Assembly: GCA_052400685.1 (NCBI GenBank)
Contig: JBQTGJ010000014.1
Direction: 5' to 3' (one strand)
Length of the DNA: 64,000 bases
Origin: CAZHHH01 sp052400685
Lineage (GTDB): Bacteria > Bacteroidota > Bacteroidia > Bacteroidales > Marinilabiliaceae
Shown: in pieces, positions 1 to 7,736 of the stretch
Layout: each line of letters starts with the position of its first letter
How positions within the stretch are numbered: position 1 is the stretch's first letter
Position numbers and translations under genes: made by a program
Notes under the pieces: model-generated
Database searches by the model: none
The model's input: the letters and a program-made list of their open reading frames with translations, nothing else
Told to the model about the DNA's origin: nothing

Positions 1-185
1 GGCTCTAAAATTTTTTAAGACGTCAAATCAAAATTGAATTGGGCTTTAAAATTTTTTAAGACGTCAAATCAAAATTGTTTTGGGCTCTAAAATTTTTTAA
101 GACGTCAAATCAAAATTGAATTGGGCTCTAAAATTTTTTAGGACGTCAAATCAAAATTATTTTGGGCTCAGAAATTTTTTAAGCA
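1..185. repeat. 41-bp tandem repeat array (at least 4.5 copies)
   Basis: Four full 41-bp units begin at 1, 42, 83 and 124, and a decaying fifth begins at 165. Each unit starts GGCTCTAAAATTTTTTAAG and carries the palindrome GACGTC. The last bases alternate between units (GAATT in units 1 and 3, GTTTT or ATTTT in units 2 and 4), giving an ABAB dimer pattern. There are no unique spacers, so this is not a CRISPR array. The array may continue beyond the window edge. Its role is unknown; an iteron-like or protein-binding array is possible. Confidence 0.9.
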
Positions 186-688
186 GTGAATTGGATTTTT
201 TCGTTCTGTTTAAAATATTACAGTTTCCTGAATGGGTTTTAATTGAGTCAATAAATTCATGCTTATAACCCAATCCAAATGGAAAAACGAAGCGCGACAA
301 CATAATTTGATTTCTGAAACTGTCAAGCGTTACATAGCAGAGGGTTCAGCTTGCTTCGGATTATCCGGGCTGAACATTCCGGGCCTCACTTTAAAGGTAG
401 ATCATTGGCCGCTGACAAGCCCCCATTCCGGACCTGTTTTTGATTATTTGTCTATTTTAGTACACCACCACTTCCTTTTAACCCTTAACAATTTCCGTTC
501 AACCTGTTTGATAAATATCACCGAATTAGTAAATTCGGTGTTTTTTTTTTAGAAAATTACGGCAACAGACAGTATAAATACAATGATTTTTTTAGGGTAA
601 ACGATGGTGGCGTTATGGATGCGTTGTGTTTCATTGTAAAATCACTTAACATTAGGATAAATATGACATATAAAGACAACTAAATCAA
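186..688. other. Intergenic region with orphan terminator; possible small RNA
   Basis: No convincing protein gene lies between the tandem array and the large gene at 689. The segment around 330-440 is less AT-rich than its surroundings and contains a GTTCAGC/GCTGAAC hairpin near 344-374. It runs into a strong intrinsic terminator at 519-550. A 97-codon frame from 259 to 552 reads straight through the terminator T-run, which argues against it being a protein gene. A short non-coding transcript, or the remnant of a truncated gene, are both possible. Confidence 0.4.
519..550 (+). terminator. Intrinsic terminator
   Basis: A perfect 9-bp stem (CACCGAATT with AATTCGGTG) and a 4-base loop are followed by ten T residues. 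The gene or RNA it ends is not evident. Confidence 0.85.
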
Positions 689-3600
689 ATGCATAAAATA
701 AATTTTATGGAACCTATCTCTTCTTTCGGAATAAGCATAGCAGCTGGGATTGCTCTAGATATTTACAATAAATCACAAGGAATAGTTAAAAAAGAAATCA
801 AAAACGCATTTGAGGAAGCTTTAATTTTTTGGTGCAAAAATGATGATATTCGAGAAAGAAAGAGAAATGAAATTAAAAGAACTCTTAATAAATTTATTGC
901 TGAGCCAGAACTTCTTGCTGACATAAATAATCAAAGCCCTGAGTTAAATTCTTTTTTTGAAAAATTTGACGAAGCATTAGCCCAATATAATGCTGCATAC
1001 CATTATATTAAGGAAATTAAGGATTTGGAAAGGTACAGGAACGAGGCGTCATTTCTTTCAAGTATAAAAGACACTGTTGAAGACACAAATAAAAAACTTA
1101 CTGATTTTATAGAGAATAACCTTCCTGAAAGTAGTAACCTTCTTGAAGAAGAATGGAAAAGACAGCTTCTTATTTATAAAGAAAGTATTTCAAACTTTAA
1201 ACCTAAAACGGCACTTAACTTGCTTCTTAAACTTGAAGAAAGTTTTGTTTTCAATAATGTAACACCTTCTGACAGCCTATTATCATATATTGAATTTTTA
1301 AAAGCGCAGTGCTATGAATTAATTGGCAAGGCAAAAGAAATGTACCAAAGCTATATCAAAGCTAACCGATTAAATTCTGCTACAATCCAAATCAAAGAAA
1401 AGGCTTGTTATTCATATTCAAAAACCGAAGAAAAAGAGAAATCGAATAATTTGATTGAAGAGATTCTAAAATATGATGAATTTAATTCGGTGGCATGGGC
1501 AGTTAAAATTATCCTTAATGAAGGTAAGGATTTAGAATCCCTTATTTTGGAAACTCCCCCAATGGTTAGAACTAATTGGAACTTTAAAAGGTTGGTTTAC
1601 CTAAATATATTAAATGGTTCCGATTTTGCATATCAAATGAAAATATTCAATAAATATGAGTTCTTAAATGTAAGTTACGACGAAGAAGAACCTCTCACTT
1701 TAACTAATTATAAAAAAGCTTTATTTGTTATTGAGATTGCTCTATCTCAATTGTTAAGAGCCCATTTTATTGAATTCACCAGAAATCATACAGATGATTT
1801 AGGCTTTATTAAATATACCAATAGAATATTAGGGCATTTCTTGAAAGAAATGTCTAAATCAGAGATTATAGCCAACTATAAAACGGTTGAATTTTGTTAC
1901 TATTTCACAGAATTTGTTTTGACAGAAAGTAGAGAATCAGTTCTTAAAATGAAGTCATTGTATGATGAAATAAATAATCATGACTTATCTCTATTGATGA
2001 TGTTAGTAAATTCCCTACAATTGATTGGCAAAGTAGAAGAAGCAATAGCAGTTATTAACAAGCAAGAAACTAAGTTTATTGAAACTATTCATCTTGAAGC
2101 CTTCTGTTACCTTAAAATGTCTGATATTGAAAATTACATACGAGTATCCAAGGAACTTCTTAACTCAATTGCCAAAATTGATTTAAATTCCAGTGAAAGT
2201 ATTTTATCGATTCCCGTAATTCTGTATCAAAATAATAGAATAAATGACATTGAGGTTGCAGATTTTTTGACCAATAAAGAATTTGAGACTGAAGAATTAA
2301 GAAAGTTAGTTACCTCTTTTATTCAAATTCTTAAAAGAGAAAATATAGACTTTAATATTCAAGAGTTACAGTCAATTGAAGGCGAAATCTTAAAACTCGA
2401 TTCTAGCATTAAATTTTATATCCCTTATTCATATTTTGTACTTGAAAAGTGGAATTTAGCTATATCATCATTTAGAAAATATATTTCTAAATATAAGCAA
2501 TCTCGCGATTTATACTTTTATATTCTTGCTCTAGAAAAATCGCTTTCTAATCACAAGGAACTTCTTGAATTATTGGCAATTTGGAGAAATGATTTCTCCT
2601 TTAATGAAGAATTATTGAGAGTTGAAGCTGATGTTTGTCGCCAATTACCCGATTGGGATAGATGCCTAATTATTTCAGAGAATTACCTGTTCAAACATCC
2701 GAGCGATGAACCTTTCCTAGTACTGAAACTAATTTCGTTAAATGAAATAGATATAAAAGGTAAAGTAAAGAAAATTGAAGAGCTTGCTGAGGTTTTTAGA
2801 ACTCATGATTTTAAATTCTATGGTCATGTTCAATATGTAAGTAGAGTATTAATTGAAAATAAATTTTATCAAATCGCATTAGATATTCTATACAAGAAAG
2901 CGACCGATACTGGCAATGTTCAAGCTCGTATGGATTATTTTTTTGCGACAACACAAATGCCAAAAGAATTTATACAAGAAAAAGAAATTGTTGAGTTAGG
3001 CAGTTATGTCAAATTTTCAATTGACAATAGGACTAAATTCTTAAAAATTAATAAAGGAAATTCTCTAGCAGAAAAGTTACTTGGTCATAAAACTGGGGAT
3101 ATAGTTAGTATTGAACGCCCAATGGTTAAAACTATTGATAATGTTCAAATACTTAGAATAATGGATAAGTATCTCTGCTTACATGATGAGATACTTGAGG
3201 ACGTGAAATTAAATCCATATTCAGGCTTTCCAATGCAATCAATTGAATTTAAAGATACTTCACCAGAGGGCTTAAATAAAACATTCATGGAATTATTTGG
3301 TGCAGAAGGAACAATTCAAAAAGATAGACAAGATGACGCCTTTAAAAACTATTACAATTTTAATTTATCATTTACTGAAATAATCATTCAAATATATAAC
3401 TCAGATTATTTGGGAGGTTATTTCAACTTAATAAATTTTAAAGATGGAATTACTCAAATTCCAATGATTTATTATCCTGAGAATATCTTAGCAAAAGATG
3501 TTGAAATTGTTCTTGATTTTAGTTCCATACTTATTTTACATCAAATATCAAGAGAGCATAACATCGTATTTGAACATAAATTTCTGGTTGCAAAAGGAGT

Positions 3601-4396
3601 TATAGAATACATACGTGCATCTCTAAAAAAAGAAAAGCTGGAACCTAAAGAAAAGATGTCAATAAATATTACACTGGATGGAGTTACTGGTGATAAAATT
3701 TTTGAAGAAGCTTCAAATAGCAATGTTATATATTTGCAACGGCTTATAGAATGGATAAATTCGAATTGTACTGAAATCATTGTCGCAAGTAAGCTCGATT
3801 TAATTCGCAAATTAGAAGGTAAGATAGAAAACGAAACATTCATGAATTTTATAATTGAGAATCTTTCGTTAGTAATGGAGAAGGGAAATCGGATTCTTTT
3901 AACTGACGATTCCATATATTTTAAGTTTTTCCCTGTTCAAAGCAGGAAAACAATAAGTTCTGAACTGTATGTAAAATCAACTAAACATGGGGATGATGTG
4001 TGTTGCATTGAATTTGTAAAAAACAAATACGTTGGTCATACATTTCAATCAAATATTTTAATTCAAGAATTCAACAAGAAATTTAAAGACCAACCTAACA
4101 ATTTTGCTCATTGCATCAATAATACAGCGCTGAGATTGATTCCAAACAAGAATACAATTTTTACTATTGTCAGTTTTTTGAAGCAAATGGCTATGGATCC
4201 TGTTATACCTAACGATTTGTTTAAGCAAGAATCAACAAGTGCGCTTGTAAATCTTTTAAAAGGACAAAGTATGGAAAAGCCGTATCGTATAACTGAGTTA
4301 CTTCTAAGAAAAGAGTTCAAACTAATGGGTGTAAAGCTTGAATTAGTTTTAGAAAGCTATTACAGTGCATTGACAATACTTGGAATAAGTAAATAA
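689..4396 (+). CDS. TPR - GreA/B C-terminal-like - PIN-like nuclease protein, putative conflict/defence protein
   Basis: A 1235-residue cytoplasmic protein. Residues 1-120 form a conserved-looking N-terminal segment with a short hydrophobic GISIAAGIALDIY stretch followed by a basic helix. Residues about 180-760 are helical repeats of TPR character. Residues about 765-825 match the C-terminal domain of transcript cleavage factors GreA/GreB (VELGSYVKF, then LLGHKTGDIVSIERP and ILRIMDKY). Residues about 935-1090 look like a PIN-type RNase: VLDFSSIL supplies a first acidic residue, an E lies in KGVIEYI, and LLTDDSIYF supplies late Asp residues. Such fusions are, from memory, associated with prokaryotic conflict systems. 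A plausible reading is a TPR sensor that contacts RNA polymerase through the Gre-like domain and cleaves RNA. Its AT-rich composition and a following attC-like hairpin suggest horizontal transfer. Domain calls are by eye; function is inference. Confidence 0.7.
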   Translation: MHKINFMEPISSFGISIAAGIALDIYNKSQGIVKKEIKNAFEEALIFWCKNDDIRERKRNEIKRTLNKFIAEPELLADINNQSPELNSFFEKFDEALAQYNAAYHYIKEIKDLERYRNEASFLSSIKDTVEDTNKKLTDFIENNLPESSNLLEEEWKRQLLIYKESISNFKPKTALNLLLKLEESFVFNNVTPSDSLLSYIEFLKAQCYELIGKAKEMYQSYIKANRLNSATIQIKEKACYSYSKTEEKEKSNNLIEEILKYDEFNSVAWAVKIILNEGKDLESLILETPPMVRTNWNFKRLVYLNILNGSDFAYQMKIFNKYEFLNVSYDEEEPLTLTNYKKALFVIEIALSQLLRAHFIEFTRNHTDDLGFIKYTNRILGHFLKEMSKSEIIANYKTVEFCYYFTEFVLTESRESVLKMKSLYDEINNHDLSLLMMLVNSLQLIGKVEEAIAVINKQETKFIETIHLEAFCYLKMSDIENYIRVSKELLNSIAKIDLNSSESILSIPVILYQNNRINDIEVADFLTNKEFETEELRKLVTSFIQILKRENIDFNIQELQSIEGEILKLDSSIKFYIPYSYFVLEKWNLAISSFRKYISKYKQSRDLYFYILALEKSLSNHKELLELLAIWRNDFSFNEELLRVEADVCRQLPDWDRCLIISENYLFKHPSDEPFLVLKLISLNEIDIKGKVKKIEELAEVFRTHDFKFYGHVQYVSRVLIENKFYQIALDILYKKATDTGNVQARMDYFFATTQMPKEFIQEKEIVELGSYVKFSIDNRTKFLKINKGNSLAEKLLGHKTGDIVSIERPMVKTIDNVQILRIMDKYLCLHDEILEDVKLNPYSGFPMQSIEFKDTSPEGLNKTFMELFGAEGTIQKDRQDDAFKNYYNFNLSFTEIIIQIYNSDYLGGYFNLINFKDGITQIPMIYYPENILAKDVEIVLDFSSILILHQISREHNIVFEHKFLVAKGVIEYIRASLKKEKLEPKEKMSINITLDGVTGDKIFEEASNSNVIYLQRLIEWINSNCTEIIVASKLDLIRKLEGKIENETFMNFIIENLSLVMEKGNRILLTDDSIYFKFFPVQSRKTISSELYVKSTKHGDDVCCIEFVKNKYVGHTFQSNILIQEFNKKFKDQPNNFAHCINNTALRLIPNKNTIFTIVSFLKQMAMDPVIPNDLFKQESTSALVNLLKGQSMEKPYRITELLLRKEFKLMGVKLELVLESYYSALTILGISK

Positions 4397-4427
4397 TATC
4401 TGAGAGAAATGTATAAAGATAAAACAA

Positions 4428-4572
4428 CGAAACGCTAACATATGCAAAATGCATGCGGCTAAATTTAAATTAATAAATCATAGCTTCGTAGCAAATTACT
4501 TATAGCCTGACAGTCAATACTTCGTCTGACTGTCGTTCGCACGCATCTTGCACGCAACGTTGGCGGTAATTA
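4428..4572. repeat. attC-like long imperfect inverted repeat
   Basis: The left arm (about 4430-4459, containing CGCTAAC and ATGCATGCGG) pairs imperfectly with the right arm (about 4537-4569, containing CGCACGCATCTTGCACG and GTTGGCGG). An inner hairpin GACAGTC/GACTGTC sits at 4509-4532. The outer boxes CGCTAAC and GTTGGCG resemble, but do not exactly fit, the RYYYAAC/GTTRRRY boxes of integron attC sites. An inverted copy of the right-end core (ACCGCCAA) recurs at 5660 after the next two genes, as if it were the left arm of a second site. Confidence 0.55.
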
Positions 4573-4613
4573 GGCAAAAGAGACATTAACTCTAATTTTA
4601 AAGTATATTTATT

Positions 4614-5030
4614 ATGGCAGAACAAACTTTTAATCAAGAACATGATGGTTATTGGAGAGAACCAAATAAAAGTGGACTCCCGAAAGAATCAGGTGTGTAT
4701 TTCGTTTATGAATGCACTCATAATGTTGCAGACAAAACAGTCACAATACACAAATTAATATATATCGGCGAATCTGACAACGCAAATAATAGAGTTGCAA
4801 ATCACGAAAAAACTGATGATTGGAAAAAACATGTTAGACAAGGTAAAGTACTTTGTTTTGGTTTTACGCCTGTTGATGACTACTCTAGGGTTAGAGTTGA
4901 AGCAGCCTATATCAACCATCATAAACCTGTTGAAAATACAGAGTGTGTTAATAATTTCCCTTTTCATAAAACAAATGTAAATACTTCTGGAAAGAACAAA
5001 TTCATAGATAGTTCTTTTACTGTAGGATAA
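4614..5030 (+). CDS. GIY-YIG nuclease family protein
   Basis: A 138-residue protein made of a single GIY-YIG fold. GVYFVY (residues about 27-32) and LIYIGES (about 48-54) supply the paired motif. An Arg follows in NNRV, the Glu in VEAAYI (about 96) is the metal ligand position, and an Asn lies in KPVEN. All residues expected for catalysis appear present, so a DNA endonuclease activity is plausible, although many free-standing members are uncharacterised. It starts 45 bases after the attC-like hairpin and is followed by the 4-fold beta flower gene, so it looks like a cassette gene. The ATG at 4614 is the only sensible start. Confidence 0.75.
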   Translation: MAEQTFNQEHDGYWREPNKSGLPKESGVYFVYECTHNVADKTVTIHKLIYIGESDNANNRVANHEKTDDWKKHVRQGKVLCFGFTPVDDYSRVRVEAAYINHHKPVENTECVNNFPFHKTNVNTSGKNKFIDSSFTVG

Positions 5031-5070
5031 AAGCTTGTGTTTAGAAGTTGATTTGTTGTATAATGTTGTT

Positions 5071-5205
5071 ATGGGCATAGAGTTTTGGATTAGCTTCATT
5101 TTAAGTAATATTATTAATGGACTAAAAAATCAGAATACTATGAATTCATTAAAAAGCATAATTGTAGGAGTGGGTGCTGTTATGTGGAGCCTTAGACAAA
5201 TATGA
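5071..5205 (+). CDS. Possible 44-aa small hydrophobic protein
   Basis: A short frame starts MGIEFWISFILSNI and ends with a hydrophobic segment IIVGVGAVMWSLRQI that could span a membrane. It lies between the GIY-YIG gene and the tRNA-like fragment, and its 3' end overlaps the possible 5' acceptor strand of that fragment. No family is recognised. An internal ATG (MNSLKSIIVG) at 5140 is an alternative start. It could be a chance frame in AT-rich DNA. Confidence 0.3.
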   Translation: MGIEFWISFILSNIINGLKNQNTMNSLKSIIVGVGAVMWSLRQI

Positions 5206-5277
5206 CTCATAAAATATGAATATAGCAAATAAGCTTATCAAGATAGTAGCAAGGGGGTTCGAATCCCCCTCTCCACT
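5184..5277 (+). other. tRNA 3'-end-like fragment, possible integration-site remnant
   Basis: Positions 5253-5269 form a perfect T arm: a 5-bp G/C stem around the TTCGAAT loop. TCTCCAC (5270-5276) and a discriminator T follow, as in a tRNA 3' end. GTGGAGC at 5184-5190 would pair with six of seven acceptor bases, but no D arm or anticodon arm can be drawn between. The best reading is the 3' part of a tRNA gene left by an integrative element; a divergent tRNA or pseudo-tRNA is the alternative. Confidence 0.45.
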
Positions 5278-5303
5278 CTTTAATAAATACTAATTTTAAT
5301 ATT

Positions 5304-5657
5304 ATGACACTTTTTGATAAAGACGGAAATCCTGTAGCATATATAGAAATACAAGATGAAAATACCATCTATCTTTGGGACGGAACACCTGTAGCATATT
5401 TAGATTCCGAAAATATTTATGGTTTTAATGGTAAGCATCTTGGCTGGTTTAATGATAGTATAATTAGAAATCATGAAGGAGAGAAAAGTGGCTTTACGAA
5501 GTCAAGTGTCCCGGTAAATGCTAAATTTGAGCCGTTTAAATCATTTAAGCAGTTCAAACCATTTAAGTCATTTAAAGAGTTCGCTCCATTTAAACCTTTT
5601 GATAGTTCCTCTATATCATCTTTACCATTGAAAGATTTTCTGAAACAAGGACAATAA
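5304..5657 (+). CDS. 4-fold beta flower protein
   Basis: A 117-residue protein. The N-terminal 60 residues carry four short beta repeats of the type DGNPVAYIE / DGTPVAYLD / NIYGFNGKHLGWF, characteristic of the small 4-fold beta flower family that is common in Bacteroidota. The C-terminal half is low complexity, with repeated phenylalanine-lysine units (PFKSFKQFKPFKSF). No enzymatic role is known. It follows the GIY-YIG gene in the same orientation and ends directly before the inverted ACCGCCAA box, so it probably travels in the same cassette. Confidence 0.65.
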   Translation: MTLFDKDGNPVAYIEIQDENTIYLWDGTPVAYLDSENIYGFNGKHLGWFNDSIIRNHEGEKSGFTKSSVPVNAKFEPFKSFKQFKPFKSFKEFAPFKPFDSSSISSLPLKDFLKQGQ

Positions 5658-5900
5658 CTACCGCCAATATATAGGAGTATGACTGGAAAAAACGGTTAAT
5701 ATCCCCCCATAAAAAACGGCCATATCCGTTCACTTTTTTTCTAAATCAGTCATGAAAATACAAAAATAGATTAATTATTAGCTTTTCTCATTGTCTGTAA
5801 GTATTCGGCCAATACGTATAGGAAAAGTAAAACAACACCCAAGCGGTGAATACCTGCCCGGGTGTTGTAATTTTCTAAGTTCTACTGGAATCTCCTGGAA
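5658..5900. other. Intergenic stretch with hairpins and one copy of a direct repeat
   Basis: No gene is seen. ACCGCCAA at 5660 mirrors the right end of the attC-like hairpin. A small AACGG/CCGTT hairpin before a T-run lies at about 5716-5742. The stretch 5805-5845 (TATTCGGCCAATACGTAT, then GGAAAAGTAAAA) recurs in diverged form at 6675-6720. Both copies lie just downstream of minus-strand frames. Confidence 0.5.
5832..5868 (-). terminator. Probable terminator of the truncated minus-strand frame
   Basis: A 9-bp perfect stem (ACAACACCC with GGGTGTTGT) lies 33 bases after the stop of the minus-strand frame at 5901-6137. On the minus strand it is followed by TTTTACTTTT. Confidence 0.55.
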
Positions 5901-6137
5901 TTATTTGGAAAACTCTGACACTTGTTGTTTTTTTCCAATTATGTGGAACAGCTCAGCCAGGTCTAATTCATAGTTGGCGTTGTACATGGCAATTTTGCTA
6001 AAGACGTAGGTCAACCATTCTCTCTCGGTTTGAATTGCCACCCGGAACTTTTTTAAGAGATCGACCACTACTTTTTGAGCCCGGGAGCCTTTGTCGTAGT
6101 GAAAGAATAGCAGATCATCCATCACTGAACGTACCAT
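5901..6137 (-). pseudogene. C-terminal fragment of an unknown protein, cut by an IS21 remnant
   Basis: The frame encodes up to 78 residues (FFHYDKGSRAQKVVVDLL, then EREWLTYVFSK and LDLAELFHIIGKK). The family is not recognised. Its apparent start (MVRSVMDD) lies at the junction with IS21 istB-derived sequence, so the original 5' part has probably been lost. A hairpin terminator follows its stop, as expected for the true 3' end of a gene. Confidence 0.35.
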
Positions 6138-6350
6138 CCAGCGGTAGGCCTTTGGGGAGCCCTACCGTTGCCGACGCGATAATGAATCGTTTAGTTAATG
6201 GCGCTTACCGTATCGAAATGATGGGTGAATCCATGAAAAAAGTGATCGCTAAATAGTAAAAAAAAATTATACTTATTTTTGGAAAAATTGCAGACCGAAA
6301 AGGTGTCCGGATAAATCCGGAATGGGTGTCCGAATAAAACAGAATGTGCA
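6120..6350 (+). mobile_element. IS21-family element remnant (3' end)
   Basis: The stretch contains the last part of an istB gene followed by about 90 bases of non-coding end. That end carries two GTGTCCG repeats (6303 and 6326) and finishes near TGTGCA. IS21 elements end in TG/CA and carry such repeated terminal motifs. istA and the other end are absent, so the copy is inactive. Confidence 0.6.
6142..6256 (+). pseudogene. istB: IstB-like helper ATPase, C-terminal fragment
   Basis: Only the C-terminal 38 or so residues remain: SPTVADAIMNRLVNGAYRIE followed by a GESMKK tail. This matches the conserved end of IS21 IstB proteins (EPTxADAIxDRLxxxAxRIELxGESMRK). The AAA+ ATPase core is missing. 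It is a transposon relic with no expected function. Confidence 0.65.
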
Positions 6351-6500
6351 ATCTCTGTTCAATGATTTTTTGTTAGTTTTTAAATCAATAGTTCGTTAAG
6401 TTAATGCATCAGGTTTAGATTTTCTGTAGACCTTGATGAATGGGAAGGAGGTATGAACACCACTGAGTGTAAGCCATATTTAAATGAAGCTGGTTAACGA
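6351..6500. other. Intergenic stretch with a strong Shine-Dalgarno before a cut frame
   Basis: AAGGAGG precedes an ATG at 6453, a spacing and match rare elsewhere in this window. The frame (MNTTECKPYLNEAG) stops after 14 codons, immediately before the palindromic element at 6501. It may be the 5' stub of a gene truncated by that insertion. Confidence 0.25.
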
Positions 6501-6645
6501 GAGTCTGTCCATAAACTAAGTGTTTGAAATATAAAGATCAAATTCAAGGCTTGCGAAGTCATAAAAATCAAGGCGTTTACTTTTCGTAAATGACTGTTTT
6601 TATGACAAGCGTAACGCAGAAGTTGGCTTTATAGCCAAACACTAA
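6501..6645 (+). repeat. Palindromic MITE-like element, short form
   Basis: It begins GAGTCTGTCCATAAACTAAG and ends TTTATAGCCAAACACTAA, so the two ends are imperfect inverted repeats. An inner pair of arms (CTTGCGAAGTCATAAAAA and TTTTTATGACAAGCG) surrounds a TTTAC/GTAAA hairpin. The whole unit can fold into one long hairpin. Related copies occur throughout the window. Confidence 0.85.
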
Positions 6646-6788
6646 CTAAAGGTTCTGTATTTCAAATGGAACGTAAATATTCGGTCTAATACGTATGGTA
6701 AAAGTAAAAAAAAACACCCAGGCGGGAGATGGTTGTATGTTCACGGCTGTTGTGTCAGGACACTCCTGATTTAAAATCTAACAGGGAT

Positions 6789-7463
6789 TTAAATTTTTTT
6801 AAGCGCTTTTTGCAGCGGACAGCCGGGGTGTATCGCTAATCCCTCACGGTATCTGTTTAGCAGCATGGTGGACTGTTCAGCCAGCTGGTGGCGTATTTTT
6901 CTTCGTTCTCCTTTAATGCGTTGAATTTTCAGGTGGTCGTAAGCGGTCGTTTGGTGACGCATCCAGGCTATGACGGCGCGGGCGGCTCTTTCTTCAAGTG
7001 GTATCATGGCCGTTCGTCCTACGGTGCCGCTACCCACCGGGATGGTATGGGCTGTAACGGCTTCGGCCATGCAACATTCAGTTGGCTTGTATTTGGGGTG
7101 AAAGTTCAGAAATTGTTTGACAGCTGCTAAAAATTCGGCTTCATAGGTTTGTTGTTGTTTGTCTCTTCGCCGGGCTGCCGATATTTTGGCCTTTTGATAG
7201 TTCTCTGTCATTCGTAATGCTGTAACCTGTTCCCGGGCCCAAGTGATTGTCTCTGTGGGCGCCCATACACCTTTCGAAATAGTGCGGCGTCCTTTCCTGA
7301 CTTGTACTCTCCAATAGATGCCTTTTGCCGTTACTTTACGTGTGATGCCTGCATCGCCTGCGGGCAGAAATGCCCAATCGGCCGGTGGTGTCACTTTTTC
7401 TCCCTTGCTATTAATTAGTGCGTTATTGGCGTCAATACTTACTATACATACCTGCGGTTCCAT
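6789..7463 (-). CDS. DUF2293 domain-containing protein
   Basis: A 224-residue protein. The C-terminal half (residues about 135-215) carries the DUF2293 signature: AHTIPVGSGTVGRT, then IPLEERAARAVIAWMRHQTT, AYDHLKIQRIKGERR and a final LAEQSTMLLNRYREG. The middle is highly basic and helical; the N-terminal 90 residues include WRVQVRKGRRTISKG. The function is unknown. Its base composition is richer in G+C than the island around it, and it sits between repeat elements, so it may be an independent acquisition. A diverged direct repeat lies just downstream of its stop. Confidence 0.7.
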   Translation of the reverse strand: MEPQVCIVSIDANNALINSKGEKVTPPADWAFLPAGDAGITRKVTAKGIYWRVQVRKGRRTISKGVWAPTETITWAREQVTALRMTENYQKAKISAARRRDKQQQTYEAEFLAAVKQFLNFHPKYKPTECCMAEAVTAHTIPVGSGTVGRTAMIPLEERAARAVIAWMRHQTTAYDHLKIQRIKGERRKIRHQLAEQSTMLLNRYREGLAIHPGCPLQKALKKI

Positions 7464-7736
7464 CTATAGCTTTACTTGTTGTTTAATTGAGGCGAAAGAT
7501 AATCATTAAACAGTGGCTGTCCATAAATTCGGCTTTTGAATTATATTTCATCTTTTTCCTATTTTTGTCTGTCAAAATGGTTTAACCTCTTGAATCGACG
7601 GTATTTCGCCGAATGCTTAAAATATGGGATAATATGAATCGAATTTTAATGCTTCTGCGATTAAATTCTGGGATTTATTTTTTTACTAGATTAGAGAATT
7701 AGTGTTGTTGAATTTGTGTAAATAAATACAACTATT
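7464..7736. other. Intergenic region with a 5' fragment of the palindromic element
   Basis: Positions about 7508-7545 (GTGGCTGTCCATAAATTCGG and following) match the left end of the MITE-like element without its right half. Nothing else is recognised before the gene at 7737. Confidence 0.5.

Noticed and set aside
1..185. CRISPR array
   Set aside because: The 41-bp units are contiguous, with no variable spacers and no cas genes nearby.
259..552. 97-codon open frame as a protein gene
   Set aside because: It reads through a strong terminator, ends in codons made of the T-run, and has no family resemblance.
5184..5277. Complete tRNA or tmRNA gene
   Set aside because: Only the T arm and acceptor strands can be formed; D and anticodon arms are missing and there is no tmRNA-like 5' domain.
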